Shown here piece by piece: positions 49,181-56,832 of a stretch of 64,000 bases of DNA (positions are counted from its first letter, which is position 1; each line of letters opens with the position of its first letter). Source of the stretch: an archaeon (GTDB lineage Archaea > Nanobdellota > Nanobdellia > SCGC-AAA011-G17 > GW2011-AR17); the NCBI GenBank assembly GCA_018692925.1, contig JABHLH010000014.1, positions 1 to 64,000 of the forward strand, given 5' to 3'. The position numbers were made by a program, and so were the translations under genes. The notes beneath the pieces were generated by a model, which ran no database searches, was not told where the DNA came from, and saw only the letters and a program-made list of their open reading frames with translations.

Positions 49181-49287
49181 GAGTAGAATGGGAAATAGGG
49201 TATTAAAAAGAGTTTCGTTTTTAGATTAGTCTGGACAGGGCATGGATGCGCGTGAGATTTATATAATTAAATTGATAATATTGAGAT

Positions 49288-50049
49288 ATGGAATATATTC
49301 TTGTTGATAAAAAGAGAATTAGAAGTTTTTACAAATCTGAGAGAGGTTTTAATTCAATGTTAAAGAAATATGAATATTTGTTTCCAGCAAAACCTTCAAT
49401 AGAATTAGCTGGAATTGTAGCAGATTTAATTGGTGATGGTAATCTTCAGGGTGAGCCAAAATGGAGATTCGATTTTGTTTCAAAGGATAAAAATGAATTG
49501 AATAGATTTGCGAAACAGATATTTGAGTTATATAAAATAAAAGGTAAAATTCGACCCTGTACAACGAATAAATTTGGTGAAACTTTCCTTTATGGTGTAA
49601 ATTGTAAACCTTTAGCTAGAATATTATATCTTTCAGGTGTGCCTTATGGTGCAAAGGTTTTAACTGAATTTAATATCCCTTCTTGGATTTTAGAGGATAA
49701 AGAATATTTTAGAAGTTTTATAAATAGGTTATTTTATTGTGAGGGTACTGTAGATTATTCGAATTCTCCATTTATTGAAATAAAAATGTATAAAGCTGAT
49801 TATTTAATTGCAAATGGTGTTGATTTTTTTGAAACAATTAAGAAATATCTTTTTTTATATTTTGGTATAATTTCAAATAATGTATATGTTAATGGGAAAT
49901 CTTTTAGAAAAGATGGAATAATTACTTTAGGTGTAAGATTAAAAATAAAAAGGAAAAAAGAGGTATTAAGATTTGTGAAAGAAATTGGTTTTCCAAAAAA
50001 AGAGGTAGATCGAAATAAACTTATGAATATTATTAATAGAAACTTTTAA
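49288..50049 (+). CDS. LAGLIDADG-type homing endonuclease, free-standing
   Basis: 253 aa. Two motifs are visible: ELAGIVADLIGDGNL (about 39-53) and FINRLFYCEGTV (144-155), each followed by a beta-rich region, which is the single-chain two-motif form. Asp50 and Glu152 would be the catalytic acids. Homing endonucleases of this class cut a long site in an allele lacking the element, and in archaea they are linked to tRNA/rRNA introns and inteins. This one is not inside an intron but ends 40 bp before a tRNA-Phe with three introns. TATA-like gatttatataatt lies 20-33 nt before the ATG. Confidence 0.85.
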   Translation: MEYILVDKKRIRSFYKSERGFNSMLKKYEYLFPAKPSIELAGIVADLIGDGNLQGEPKWRFDFVSKDKNELNRFAKQIFELYKIKGKIRPCTTNKFGETFLYGVNCKPLARILYLSGVPYGAKVLTEFNIPSWILEDKEYFRSFINRLFYCEGTVDYSNSPFIEIKMYKADYLIANGVDFFETIKKYLFLYFGIISNNVYVNGKSFRKDGIITLGVRLKIKRKKEVLRFVKEIGFPKKEVDRNKLMNIINRNF

Positions 50050-50052
50050 ATA
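50044..50052 (+). promoter_or_regulatory. TATA box for tRNA-Phe
   Basis: TTTTAAATA overlapping the stop of the endonuclease gene; start expected near 50074, which keeps the leader bases (50083-50089) needed for the 3/4 intron structure. Confidence 0.5.
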
Positions 50053-50092
50053 GACTCTTTTATTTTTATCCTCTAGGCTGTTGCGGGATGGG

Positions 50093-50108
50093 TCTTAAAG
50101 AGCATTAA
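50093..50108 (+). other. tRNA-Phe intron 1, position 3/4, 16 nt
   Basis: Centre helix GATG (50087-50090) with CATT (50103-50106); bulges GG|T and AA|A; inner hairpin CTT-AAA-GAG; outer helix CGG (50084-50086) with CCG (50110-50112). Half of the structure is the 5' leader, so splicing must precede RNase P cutting. Confidence 0.75.
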
Positions 50109-50136
50109 ACCGTAGCTCAGTCTGGGAGAGCACTAG

Positions 50137-50164
50137 TTTGCTTAAAGTTTAAAGCATAAGTGAA
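50137..50164 (+). other. tRNA-Phe intron 2, position 30/31, 28 nt
   Basis: Centre CACT (25-28) with AGTG; bulges AG|T and AA|A; inner helix TGCTT/AAGCA; the outer helix is short (G24:C32, A23:T33). Same position as tRNA-Lys intron 1. Confidence 0.85.
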
Positions 50165-50171
50165 ACTGAAG

Positions 50172-50207
50172 ATCAAATAAATTCGTTTATTTGAACTGTT
50201 CTCAGAT
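50172..50207 (+). other. tRNA-Phe intron 3, position 37/38, 36 nt
   Basis: Centre CTGA (32-35) with TCAG; bulges AG|A and AT|A; inner helix TCAAATAAA/TTTATTTGA (9 bp) closed by TTCG; 7 unpaired bases follow on the 3' side. Confidence 0.88.
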
Positions 50208-50300
50208 ATCTAGTTGTCCAGGGTTCGAATCCCTGCGGTCTCACTTTTATTTTCTAGATACAGAAATTATTTAAATTATGTATTGAAAGTTTAAATTAAG

Positions 50301-50774
50301 ATGAGAAAAATTATTCCTTTATTTATTGGTTTGACAGCATGTTTGCCAATACAAATGAGACCTGTATCATTAGAAAGAAATTTAGCACAAGAGTTAGTTG
50401 ATGCTGTTGGTGAAGATATATATAATCGACCTAATAATTCTAAAATTGGATTTTTAGTAAATGGTGGGAATTTTCTTTTTAATTATAGTGAAGGGATGAT
50501 TGATACTAAAGGACAATGTATTGAAAGTTTTTATGATAATGATTTTAATGGAAATTTAGATCCTGGAGTTGATGCTTTTTCTTTAGAAGGAAGCTTTGAT
50601 GCTTGTGCTGAAGTTTATGGGGAAAAATTTACACATAGAATAATGGATTTTGCTCATTATAGCGACTTTAGAAGTACTTTTCCAGTAGATGGTTTTTGTG
50701 AAGATGAATTAGAAGTTGTAAATGGAAGATATCACATAGGTTTATTGAGGGAAATTGACTTATTTAGGGAATAA
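50301..50774 (+). CDS. Putative lipoprotein, 157 aa
   Basis: N-terminus MRKIIPLFIGLTACLPIQ: a short signal with a lipobox-like LTAC, so Cys14 may be lipid-modified. The mature part has three further cysteines and a D/N-rich stretch (DNDFNGNLDPGVDAF) like a calcium-binding loop. Not recognised. TATA-like ttatttaaatta lies about 30 nt before the ATG. Confidence 0.55.
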   Translation: MRKIIPLFIGLTACLPIQMRPVSLERNLAQELVDAVGEDIYNRPNNSKIGFLVNGGNFLFNYSEGMIDTKGQCIESFYDNDFNGNLDPGVDAFSLEGSFDACAEVYGEKFTHRIMDFAHYSDFRSTFPVDGFCEDELEVVNGRYHIGLLREIDLFRE

Positions 50775-50787
50775 TTCTAAACCGATA

Positions 50788-50924
50788 GGTTTATAAATGA
50801 TTGGTGTGGCTGTTAATGTAATTGGAAGGCCGAGACAGGAGTTTATAGCCCAATTATACTCATTCTGTTTCACATTACTTTAGAAAAATTTAGTATTGAA
50901 AGTTGTTCCAAAGGAGAAAGAAAT
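50788..50924 (+). promoter_or_regulatory. Promoter and structured 5' leader of the DEAD-box helicase gene
   Basis: TATA GGTTTATAAATG (50788-50799) lies about 125 nt before the ATG, so the leader is roughly 100 nt, unusual here. TAATTGG (50819-50825) pairs with CCAATTA (50850-50856); GAGACAG in that loop (50832-50838) pairs with CTGTTTC (50865-50871), a pseudoknot-like arrangement. Ribosome binding site AAGGAG at 50911-50916. A regulatory role is inferred. Confidence 0.5.
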
Positions 50925-52847
50925 ATGAAATTTAGTGAAATAAATATAAGTCCTAATATTGTAAGGGCTTTAGACGAAATGGACATAGTTGAAGCAACAG
51001 ATATTCAGGAAAAATCAATTCCTACAATAAAAGAAGGAAAGGATTTAATTGGAATATCAAGAACAGGATCAGGTAAAACATTAGCTTTTGGAGTACCTAT
51101 CTTAGAGAATGTTGTTAAAAAAGGAGGAGTGCAAGTTTTAATCTTAGCTCCTACAAGAGAATTAGCTTCTCAGATTTCAAGAGAAATGGATAAGTTTGGA
51201 AAGTACGTTAATTTTTCAATTGCTACTGTTTTTGGTGGTGTTGCTATTGGTCCACAAATGGACAAAATTTCAAAATCTGAAATTGTAGTTGGTACACCTG
51301 GAAGAATTCTAGATCACTTAGGTAGAGGGACATTGAATTTAGATGATTTGAAAACCTTTGTTTTAGATGAAGCTGATAAAATGGTAGATATGGGTTTTAT
51401 TGACGACATTAATAGGGTTTTAGAATGTACAAATAATGATAGACAAATTTTATTATTTGGTGCTACAATCTCAAATGAAGTTAAATATATCAAACAGAGA
51501 CATATGAATGATCCTGTTACTATTAAAGCAAAATCTCAAGTTACAGATGATTTATTAGAACAATTTTATTATGATATTCCTCAAAATGAGAAATTTTCAT
51601 ATCTTATGCATTTGTTAAATAAAGAAAAAACAAATAGAGTTATTATTTTCTGTTCAACAAAAGCAACTGTAAATGTTTTAACTAAGAACTTAAGAAGACA
51701 TAGTATCGATGCTGACATGATTCATGGAGATTTAACTCAAAATAGAAGAATGAAAGTTATTGAAGATTTTAATAATGGAAAACAAGAAGTTTTAGTTGCA
51801 TCTGCTGTTGCTGCTAGAGGTTTAGATATTAAAAATGTTAGTCATGTTTTTAATTATGATTTGCCAAGAAACCCTGAAGAATATATCCACAGAATTGGAA
51901 GAACTGCAAGAGCTGGTGAATACGGAAAGGCTATTTCATTGTTAAGTAGAAGAGATCACGATTCATTTGGAGAAATCAAAAGAAGATATAGGATTAAAAT
52001 TGAAAGATTAGATTTAGATAAATTTGAGAAAGTTCAATTTGATGCTGGTCAGAGATTTGATGGACGAAGATCTGGTGGTGGAAGATCCAGTGGAAGAAGT
52101 TCTGGTTTTGGAAGCAGAGGAAGATCAAATGCTAGAGGATTTGGTGGAAGATCAAACTTTGGTGGAAGAGATAATAATAGATCTGGTGGTTTTGGTTCAA
52201 GAAATGATGATAGAGGATCAAATTCTGGTGATGGATTTAGAAACAGACCAAAAGGAAGATTTAGTAATAGTGGTTCACGAAATGATGGTGGAAGAAATTC
52301 TAGTTTCGGAGATAGATCAAACTCTGGTGATAGAGGAAGATCAAATGGTTTTGGAAACAGATCACGAAATGATGGTGGAAGAAATTCTAGTTTCGGAGAT
52401 AGATCAAACTCTGGTGATAGAGGAAGATCAAATGGTTTTGGAAACAGATCAAACTCTGGTGATAGAGGAAGAAGTTCTGGTTTTGGAGATAGATCACGAA
52501 ATGATGGTGGAAGAAATTCAGGTTTTGGAGATAGATCACGAAATGATGGTGGAAGAAGTTCTGGTTTTGGAAACAGATCAAACTCTGGTGATAGAGGAAG
52601 AAGTTCTGGTTTTGGAAATAGATCAAACTCTGGTGATAGAGGAAGAAGTTCTGGTTTTGGAAATAGATCACGAAATGATGGTGGAAGAGATTCTGGTTCA
52701 AGAAGTGAAGGTAGATCTAATTTTGGATCAAGAAGTGAAGGTAGATCAAATTCTGGTGAAGGGTTTAGAAATAGACCTAAAGGTAGATCCAATTTTGGTA
52801 GTAAACCTAGATCTGAAGGCGGAAGATCACGATCACCAAGAAGATAA
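50925..52847 (+). CDS. DEAD-box RNA helicase with long Gly/Ser/Arg-rich tail
   Basis: 640 aa. Helicase core about 1-370: Q motif (ATDIQEKSIP), SRTGSGKT, APTRELASQ, GTPGRILD, LDEADKMVDMGF, GATISNE in the place of SAT, VIIFCSTK, ARGLDI and HRIGRTARAG. From about 385 the tail is built of GFGxRSNSGDRGRSS-type units, about 255 residues of low complexity like RGG RNA-binding tails. The core matches CsdA/DeaD-like cold-adaptation and ribosome-assembly helicases. The tail should bind RNA weakly and may promote condensates (inference). The tail DNA is repetitive. Confidence 0.93.
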   Translation: MKFSEINISPNIVRALDEMDIVEATDIQEKSIPTIKEGKDLIGISRTGSGKTLAFGVPILENVVKKGGVQVLILAPTRELASQISREMDKFGKYVNFSIATVFGGVAIGPQMDKISKSEIVVGTPGRILDHLGRGTLNLDDLKTFVLDEADKMVDMGFIDDINRVLECTNNDRQILLFGATISNEVKYIKQRHMNDPVTIKAKSQVTDDLLEQFYYDIPQNEKFSYLMHLLNKEKTNRVIIFCSTKATVNVLTKNLRRHSIDADMIHGDLTQNRRMKVIEDFNNGKQEVLVASAVAARGLDIKNVSHVFNYDLPRNPEEYIHRIGRTARAGEYGKAISLLSRRDHDSFGEIKRRYRIKIERLDLDKFEKVQFDAGQRFDGRRSGGGRSSGRSSGFGSRGRSNARGFGGRSNFGGRDNNRSGGFGSRNDDRGSNSGDGFRNRPKGRFSNSGSRNDGGRNSSFGDRSNSGDRGRSNGFGNRSRNDGGRNSSFGDRSNSGDRGRSNGFGNRSNSGDRGRSSGFGDRSRNDGGRNSGFGDRSRNDGGRSSGFGNRSNSGDRGRSSGFGNRSNSGDRGRSSGFGNRSRNDGGRDSGSRSEGRSNFGSRSEGRSNSGEGFRNRPKGRSNFGSKPRSEGGRSRSPRR

Positions 52848-52881
52848 ACATTTTTAAATTCTTTTTACTTTATTTTTTATT

Positions 52882-53361
52882 ATGAAAAGAGGAATAATAT
52901 TTAGTCTAATAATAGTTTCTTTGTTATTGGTTGCTTGTCAGACAGAAGATAGTTCTTATACTTTAGAAGAAATGCAAGAGTGTCATGTAGATTCAGATTG
53001 TGTTTATGTAGATAATAGTTGTTGTCCAAATACTGATGGTGATAATATTTATGCAATAAATTCGGAGTTTAGTGATTACTATAACTCTATTGGAGAAGAT
53101 TGTGGTGAAGATTATGCTTGTATAGAGATTTATACTAGTCCTGCAATTGCTGTTTTATGTTTAGATAATGTTTGTACAAATCCGTATGATTATGTAAAAG
53201 AAGAATGTGAAGATTTTTGTATTGCAAATAAGAAATATGATTGGGACAATATGTATGATTTATCTGAAACATGGGGTGGAGGTTCTGCTTGTGATGGGAT
53301 CTATGAATTAGCTGATTGGATAGATGATGAGTGTAGTTTAAATGAAGCTGTCTTAGAATAA
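52882..53361 (+). CDS. Cysteine-rich lipoprotein
   Basis: 159 aa. Signal MKRGIIFSLIIVSLLLVAC with lipobox LVAC and Cys19 as anchor. The mature part has about 13 cysteines, including CHVDSDCVYVDNSCCPN and CEDFCIANKK, so disulphides are likely. The CxxDsDCvxvdxxCC pattern recurs in DPANN surface proteins, as I recall, but no function is known. TATA-like tttttaaattct lies about 30 nt before the ATG. Confidence 0.65.
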   Translation: MKRGIIFSLIIVSLLLVACQTEDSSYTLEEMQECHVDSDCVYVDNSCCPNTDGDNIYAINSEFSDYYNSIGEDCGEDYACIEIYTSPAIAVLCLDNVCTNPYDYVKEECEDFCIANKKYDWDNMYDLSETWGGGSACDGIYELADWIDDECSLNEAVLE

Positions 53362-53393
53362 AGTTATAAACCCTTTTTCTTTCTTTTTTTATT

Positions 53394-53750
53394 ATGTTAA
53401 AAAAGATTTTATATTGGTTGCCAAGAGTTTTGTTGATCTTGTTTACTGTATTAATTAGTATATTTGCTGTTGATGTGTTTTTTGAAGGTTATGGTTTTCC
53501 AGAAGTTTTAGTAGCTTTATTTATGCATTTAGTGCCAACATTTATACTTATAGGATTAACTATCTTAGCTTGGAAAAAAGAGCTGATTGGTGGGATTGTA
53601 ATTTTAGCTTTAGGGCTATTTACAATTTTTTTCTTTAACTATAATAATGGTGAATGGTATGAACATTTATTAATTCAAGGACCAATATTTTTAATAGGTG
53701 CTTTGTTTTTAATTAATTATTGGGTGAAAAATGAAAATAGGAAACGTTAA
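53394..53750 (+). CDS. Small membrane protein with four helices
   Basis: 118 aa; membrane segments at about 5-27, 34-56, 63-82 and 89-110. No charged motif inside the membrane. Its last 20 bp overlap the start of the Dus gene in another frame, so they are co-transcribed. TATA-like agttataaaccc lies about 30 nt before the ATG. Function unknown. Confidence 0.65.
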   Translation: MLKKILYWLPRVLLILFTVLISIFAVDVFFEGYGFPEVLVALFMHLVPTFILIGLTILAWKKELIGGIVILALGLFTIFFFNYNNGEWYEHLLIQGPIFLIGALFLINYWVKNENRKR

Positions 53751-54663
53751 ACTTGAAGGGAATTTAATTCTTGCTCCAATGGCTGGAATTACTAATTTGC
53801 CATTTAGATTATTGTGTAAAAAGTATGGTGCTGATTTAGTTTATTCTGAAATGATTAACTTGAATGCTTTGTCTAGAAATAATAAAGCTACTGAAAAATT
53901 ATGTTTGACTTGTAAAGAAGAAAAGCCTGTTGCATTTCAATTGTTTGGTTTGAGAGAAGATGCTATTAAAAAATCTGTTGAAAAGATTGAAGATAATGCA
54001 GATATTATTGATTTTAATTTTGGTTGTCCAGCACATCAAATTGTTGGAGCTGGTTCAGGTTCTGCTTTATTGAAAAGACCTGAGAAAGTTGGAAAAATTA
54101 TTGCTACTTTAGTAAAACATTCTTCAAAACCTGTAACTGCTAAAATAAGATTAGGTTATGATAAAGATATTTCTGTTAAATTAGCTAAAATTATAGAAGA
54201 TAATGGAGCCTCAGCGATTGCAATTCATGCTCGAACATACAAGCAAGGTTTTTCAGGAAAAGCTGATTGGGATGCTATTGCCAAAGTGAAAGAAGAAATT
54301 AATATTCCTGTTATTGGGAATGGAGATATTCTTAATGGAATGCATACAAAGAAATTATTAGAAAAGTGTGATGCAGTTATGATTGGTAGAGGAGCAATTG
54401 GAGATCCTATGCTTTTTTCGAGAATAAAAACTTTTTTAGATAAAAATGAAGTTGTTAGAATGCCAAGTTTAGATGAAAAAATTAATTTATTTTTAGAGTA
54501 TTATAAAACAGCTAAGAAATATGATTTAGTAAATGTGCATACTTTGAAACAAAGGTCTCAAGAATTTACAAAAGGTTTGAGAGGGTCAACTGTTATTAGA
54601 AAAGAATTAAATAAAATTAGTTCTGAAGAAAAATTAGTAAAATATATGAAAAGTTTGTTATAA
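53731..54663 (+). CDS. dus: tRNA-dihydrouridine synthase
   Basis: 310 aa. FMN TIM-barrel: LAPMAGITNLPFRLLCKKYGADLVYSEMI at the start, DFNFGCPAHQIVGAGSGSALL with the catalytic Cys (about 101), TAKIRLGYD, IHARTYKQGFSGKADWDAI, and the FMN-phosphate site VIGNGDI...VMIGRGAIGDP. A short helical C-terminal domain follows. It reduces tRNA uridines to dihydrouridine. Starts 20 bp inside the end of the upstream membrane protein gene. Confidence 0.93.
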   Translation: MKIGNVKLEGNLILAPMAGITNLPFRLLCKKYGADLVYSEMINLNALSRNNKATEKLCLTCKEEKPVAFQLFGLREDAIKKSVEKIEDNADIIDFNFGCPAHQIVGAGSGSALLKRPEKVGKIIATLVKHSSKPVTAKIRLGYDKDISVKLAKIIEDNGASAIAIHARTYKQGFSGKADWDAIAKVKEEINIPVIGNGDILNGMHTKKLLEKCDAVMIGRGAIGDPMLFSRIKTFLDKNEVVRMPSLDEKINLFLEYYKTAKKYDLVNVHTLKQRSQEFTKGLRGSTVIRKELNKISSEEKLVKYMKSLL

Positions 54664-55044
54664 TTCAGTATACACAAAATTTGCAGCTTCTAATGTAGAA
54701 TTTGGTTTTAATGCATATCTATCAATTGAAGGTTCTGCAGCTAATTTATTTGTTATACTTTTATCATGTGAGCCTGTATGTAAGAAAACTCTTGTTTTTG
54801 GATTTTTATCTTTTGCAAATCTTGCAACAAAAATTCCTGAATATTGTCCTTCCATTGTCATATCTGTTAAAACATGTGTATAAGGATTAATATCTAGCTT
54901 TTGTTCTGCTTCAAATCTTGAACTTGCATAATCAATACTTGCATCTGGACAAAATGCTTCTACTGTGCTACCTAGTAAATCTCTGATGTTATTATCATCA
55001 TCTACAATCAATATTCTATGATTCTTTGTATCTATTATTGTCAT
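54658..55044 (-). CDS. Single-domain response regulator (CheY-like receiver)
   Basis: 128 aa, only a receiver domain. Conserved residues are all in place: acidic pair Asp15/Asp16, phospho-acceptor Asp61 (LTDMTM), Thr90 and Lys113 (ALKP). No output domain and no histidine kinase gene in the window. Two-component proteins are unusual in small DPANN genomes. It is convergent with dus (6-bp overlap) and divergent from a pilin-like gene, whose promoter region it shares. Confidence 0.88.
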   Translation of the reverse strand: MTIIDTKNHRILIVDDDNNIRDLLGSTVEAFCPDASIDYASSRFEAEQKLDINPYTHVLTDMTMEGQYSGIFVARFAKDKNPKTRVFLHTGSHDKSITNKLAAEPSIDRYALKPNSTLEAANFVYTEL

Positions 55045-55219
55045 TTTTATTTCCTTTAATTTGCAATGTGTTCGGGTCAGTGTCCTTTTATAAAGCTTTG
55101 GTTGAAGAAAAAAACAACTTTTTGTTATGTATTTTAGAGAGTAATTTTTATTAGTTTTTTAGAAACTTTTTTAAAGTTAAAACCTTAAAGTATATGTATA
55201 ATATTTATGAGGTGAAAGA

Positions 55220-55744
55220 ATGAAAAAAAAAGGTGCAGTAGAACTTTCTATGACAACTATTATTATTATTGTTATGGGGATTACAATTCTTAGCTTAGGT
55301 TTGGTATGGATTAGATCTGTATTTACAGATGTTGGTGAAATATCTTCTGGAGCATTTGAACAAGGTGAGTCGCAAATTGCTGAAATTTTTGGACAATCAA
55401 ATGAAGAGGTTGCATTGTCTCCTTCTGAGGTAACTATGGGTCAAGGTGAGCAAGAAACTGCGACGTTAGCCATACGTAATCAAGAGTCAGGTTCTATAAG
55501 TATATCTGCAACTGTAGAAGCAATTGCTTTTGGTGGTGGATCTGCTGATGGTTTAATCTGTGGGTTTGATGATACTGGTGTAGGAAATACTAACACATAT
55601 GATCTAAGCTCTGGTGAATCCTTAAGTAGAGGTTTGATTGCTAAAGATGATGGTCTTGCTATTGGTACATATATCTGTTCAGTTACTGTTTCAGGTTTAG
55701 CTGATGGGGATAAGACTACTAGTTTAGTTGTGAACATTGAGTAA
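55220..55744 (+). CDS. Archaeal pilin/flagellin-like surface protein
   Basis: 174 aa. N-terminus MKKKGAVELSMTTIIIIVMGITILSLGLVWI: class III signal with cleavage expected at KKG/A, then the hydrophobic assembly helix. The rest is Gly/Ser/Glu-rich and beta-like, with two cysteines (LICGFDD, YICSVTV) that may pair. An AGGTG ribosome binding site is close to the ATG. The Glu five residues after the Gly (AVEL) fits the pilin pattern. Regulation could be linked to the divergent response regulator, but only position suggests this. Confidence 0.7.
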   Translation: MKKKGAVELSMTTIIIIVMGITILSLGLVWIRSVFTDVGEISSGAFEQGESQIAEIFGQSNEEVALSPSEVTMGQGEQETATLAIRNQESGSISISATVEAIAFGGGSADGLICGFDDTGVGNTNTYDLSSGESLSRGLIAKDDGLAIGTYICSVTVSGLADGDKTTSLVVNIE

Positions 55745-55776
55745 GGTTTTTAAACCTACTTTTTCTTTATTTTATT

Positions 55777-56832
55777 ATGAAAATTTTAAGTTCTTTAGAA
55801 ATTAAAGCAATTGTAGATGAATTACAAGTTTTTGTAGATGCAAGAGTTGATAAAATTTATCAGCCAGATAATTCTGAAATAATTTTAACTGTTCATAAAA
55901 CTGGAGTTGGAAGAAAACATATTAGAATTGTTCCTGGTGTTGGATTGTATGTTGCAAAGAAGAAAAGGATGAGTCCAAATATTATTATTAATTTCTGTCG
56001 TTTTTTGAGGAAAAGAATTGGTGGGAATAGAATTAGAAAAATTATACAAAAAGATTTTGAAAGGATTGTAGAAATACATTTTGAAGGAAAAGAAAATAAG
56101 TTTATTATGGTCTGTGAGTTTTTCTCTAAAGGGAATGTTATTCTTTGTGATGAGAATTTTACTATTATTTCTGCTTTACAAGTTCAGTTGTGGAAGGATA
56201 GAAAGATTAAGGCGAGAGTAGAGTATCAATATCCCCCTTCAAGGCCAATTAATTTTAATGACTTTGAAGAGTTTGCACTGTATATTGAAAAAAGTGATAA
56301 GAAAGATATTGTTAGGAAGTTAGCTACTTTAAATTTAGGTGGAATGTTTGCTGAAGAAGTTTGCTTTAGGGCTAATGTAGATAAAAATAAAGAAGATGCT
56401 GATGCTAGGGATTTAAAAAAATTGTTTGTTAAACTAAATGAAGTTTTGAGTGAAAAAATAAGTGCAAATATTGTTAAGGATGAGGCTGTGCCTTTTGAAA
56501 TGAAATCTTTAGGTGAAGGTGAAAAATATGAAAGTTTTAGTGAAGCATTAGATGTTTATTATGTTCCTTTTATTGATGATTTAGATGAAGGTGAAGATGT
56601 TGAAAGGTTAACCAAAGTTGATAAGCAAAAAATAATTTTAGAAGAACAAGGAAAACAATTAGTAGAATTTGAAAAAGAGTTAGTTGAAGGGAGAAAAATT
56701 GGTGATTGGATTTATGAAAACTATGTTTTAATCCAAGAATTGTTTGATTTGTATAAAGAAAAGAAATATAAAGAGATCTTTGAAAAAGGTTATGTAATAA
56801 AAGATCAAAAAATCGAGATAAAAGATGTTTAA
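55777..56832 (+). CDS. NFACT-family protein (RqcH/NEMF-like), short form
   Basis: 351 aa, against about 550-650 for full archaeal members. The NFACT-N domain is clear (MKILSSLEIKAIVDELQVFVDARVDKIYQPDNSEIILTVHK..., abridged) with the later FCRFLRKRIGGNRI block; a helical middle follows (KVDKQKIILEEQGKQLVEFEKELVEGRKIGDWIYENYVLI, abridged). The NFACT-R domain expected at the C-terminus is missing. The family binds 50S subunits with stalled peptidyl-tRNA and adds tails. It overlaps the NSUN gene by 8 nt. Confidence 0.85.
   Translation: MKILSSLEIKAIVDELQVFVDARVDKIYQPDNSEIILTVHKTGVGRKHIRIVPGVGLYVAKKKRMSPNIIINFCRFLRKRIGGNRIRKIIQKDFERIVEIHFEGKENKFIMVCEFFSKGNVILCDENFTIISALQVQLWKDRKIKARVEYQYPPSRPINFNDFEEFALYIEKSDKKDIVRKLATLNLGGMFAEEVCFRANVDKNKEDADARDLKKLFVKLNEVLSEKISANIVKDEAVPFEMKSLGEGEKYESFSEALDVYYVPFIDDLDEGEDVERLTKVDKQKIILEEQGKQLVEFEKELVEGRKIGDWIYENYVLIQELFDLYKEKKYKEIFEKGYVIKDQKIEIKDV

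Larger units (their letters stand above)
50090..50243 (+). tRNA. tRNA-Phe (GAA) with three introns (3/4, 30/31, 37/38)
   Basis: Exons: 50090-50092 (GGG), 50109-50136, 50165-50171 (ACTGAAG) and 50208-50243. Spliced length 74 nt. The acceptor becomes GGGACCG/CGGTCTC (one G2:U71 wobble) with discriminator A; anticodon stem CTAGA/TCTAG; loop CTGAAGA; T-arm CAGGG/CCCTG with loop TTCGAAT. Without the first intron the bases before ACCG do not pair with the 3' acceptor strand. Each intron has a 4-bp centre and 3-nt bulges (see intron entries). Confidence 0.9.

Noticed and set aside
49181..49287. Possible small RNA upstream of the homing endonuclease (GC-richer GGACAGGGCATGGATGCGCG)
   Set aside because: No stable fold, box C/D motifs or tRNA arms could be drawn; probably plain intergenic DNA.
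50100..50112. tRNA-Phe 5' end as GAG plus a 6-nt insert (CATTAA), or a 5'-truncated tRNA repaired by a Thg1-like enzyme
   Set aside because: GAG would pair perfectly, but a 6-nt insert has no known removal route. The 16-nt BHB intron explains the same bases with a full consensus fold.
52290..52680. Regular DNA repeats resembling a CRISPR array
   Set aside because: The repeats stay in frame with the helicase gene, the units have no unique spacers, and no cas genes are nearby. No CRISPR seen in the window.
52049..52857. Long frames opposite and in the second frame of the helicase tail (247 and 277 codons)
   Set aside because: They arise from the low-complexity repeats; both give implausible repetitive proteins and overlap a well-supported gene.
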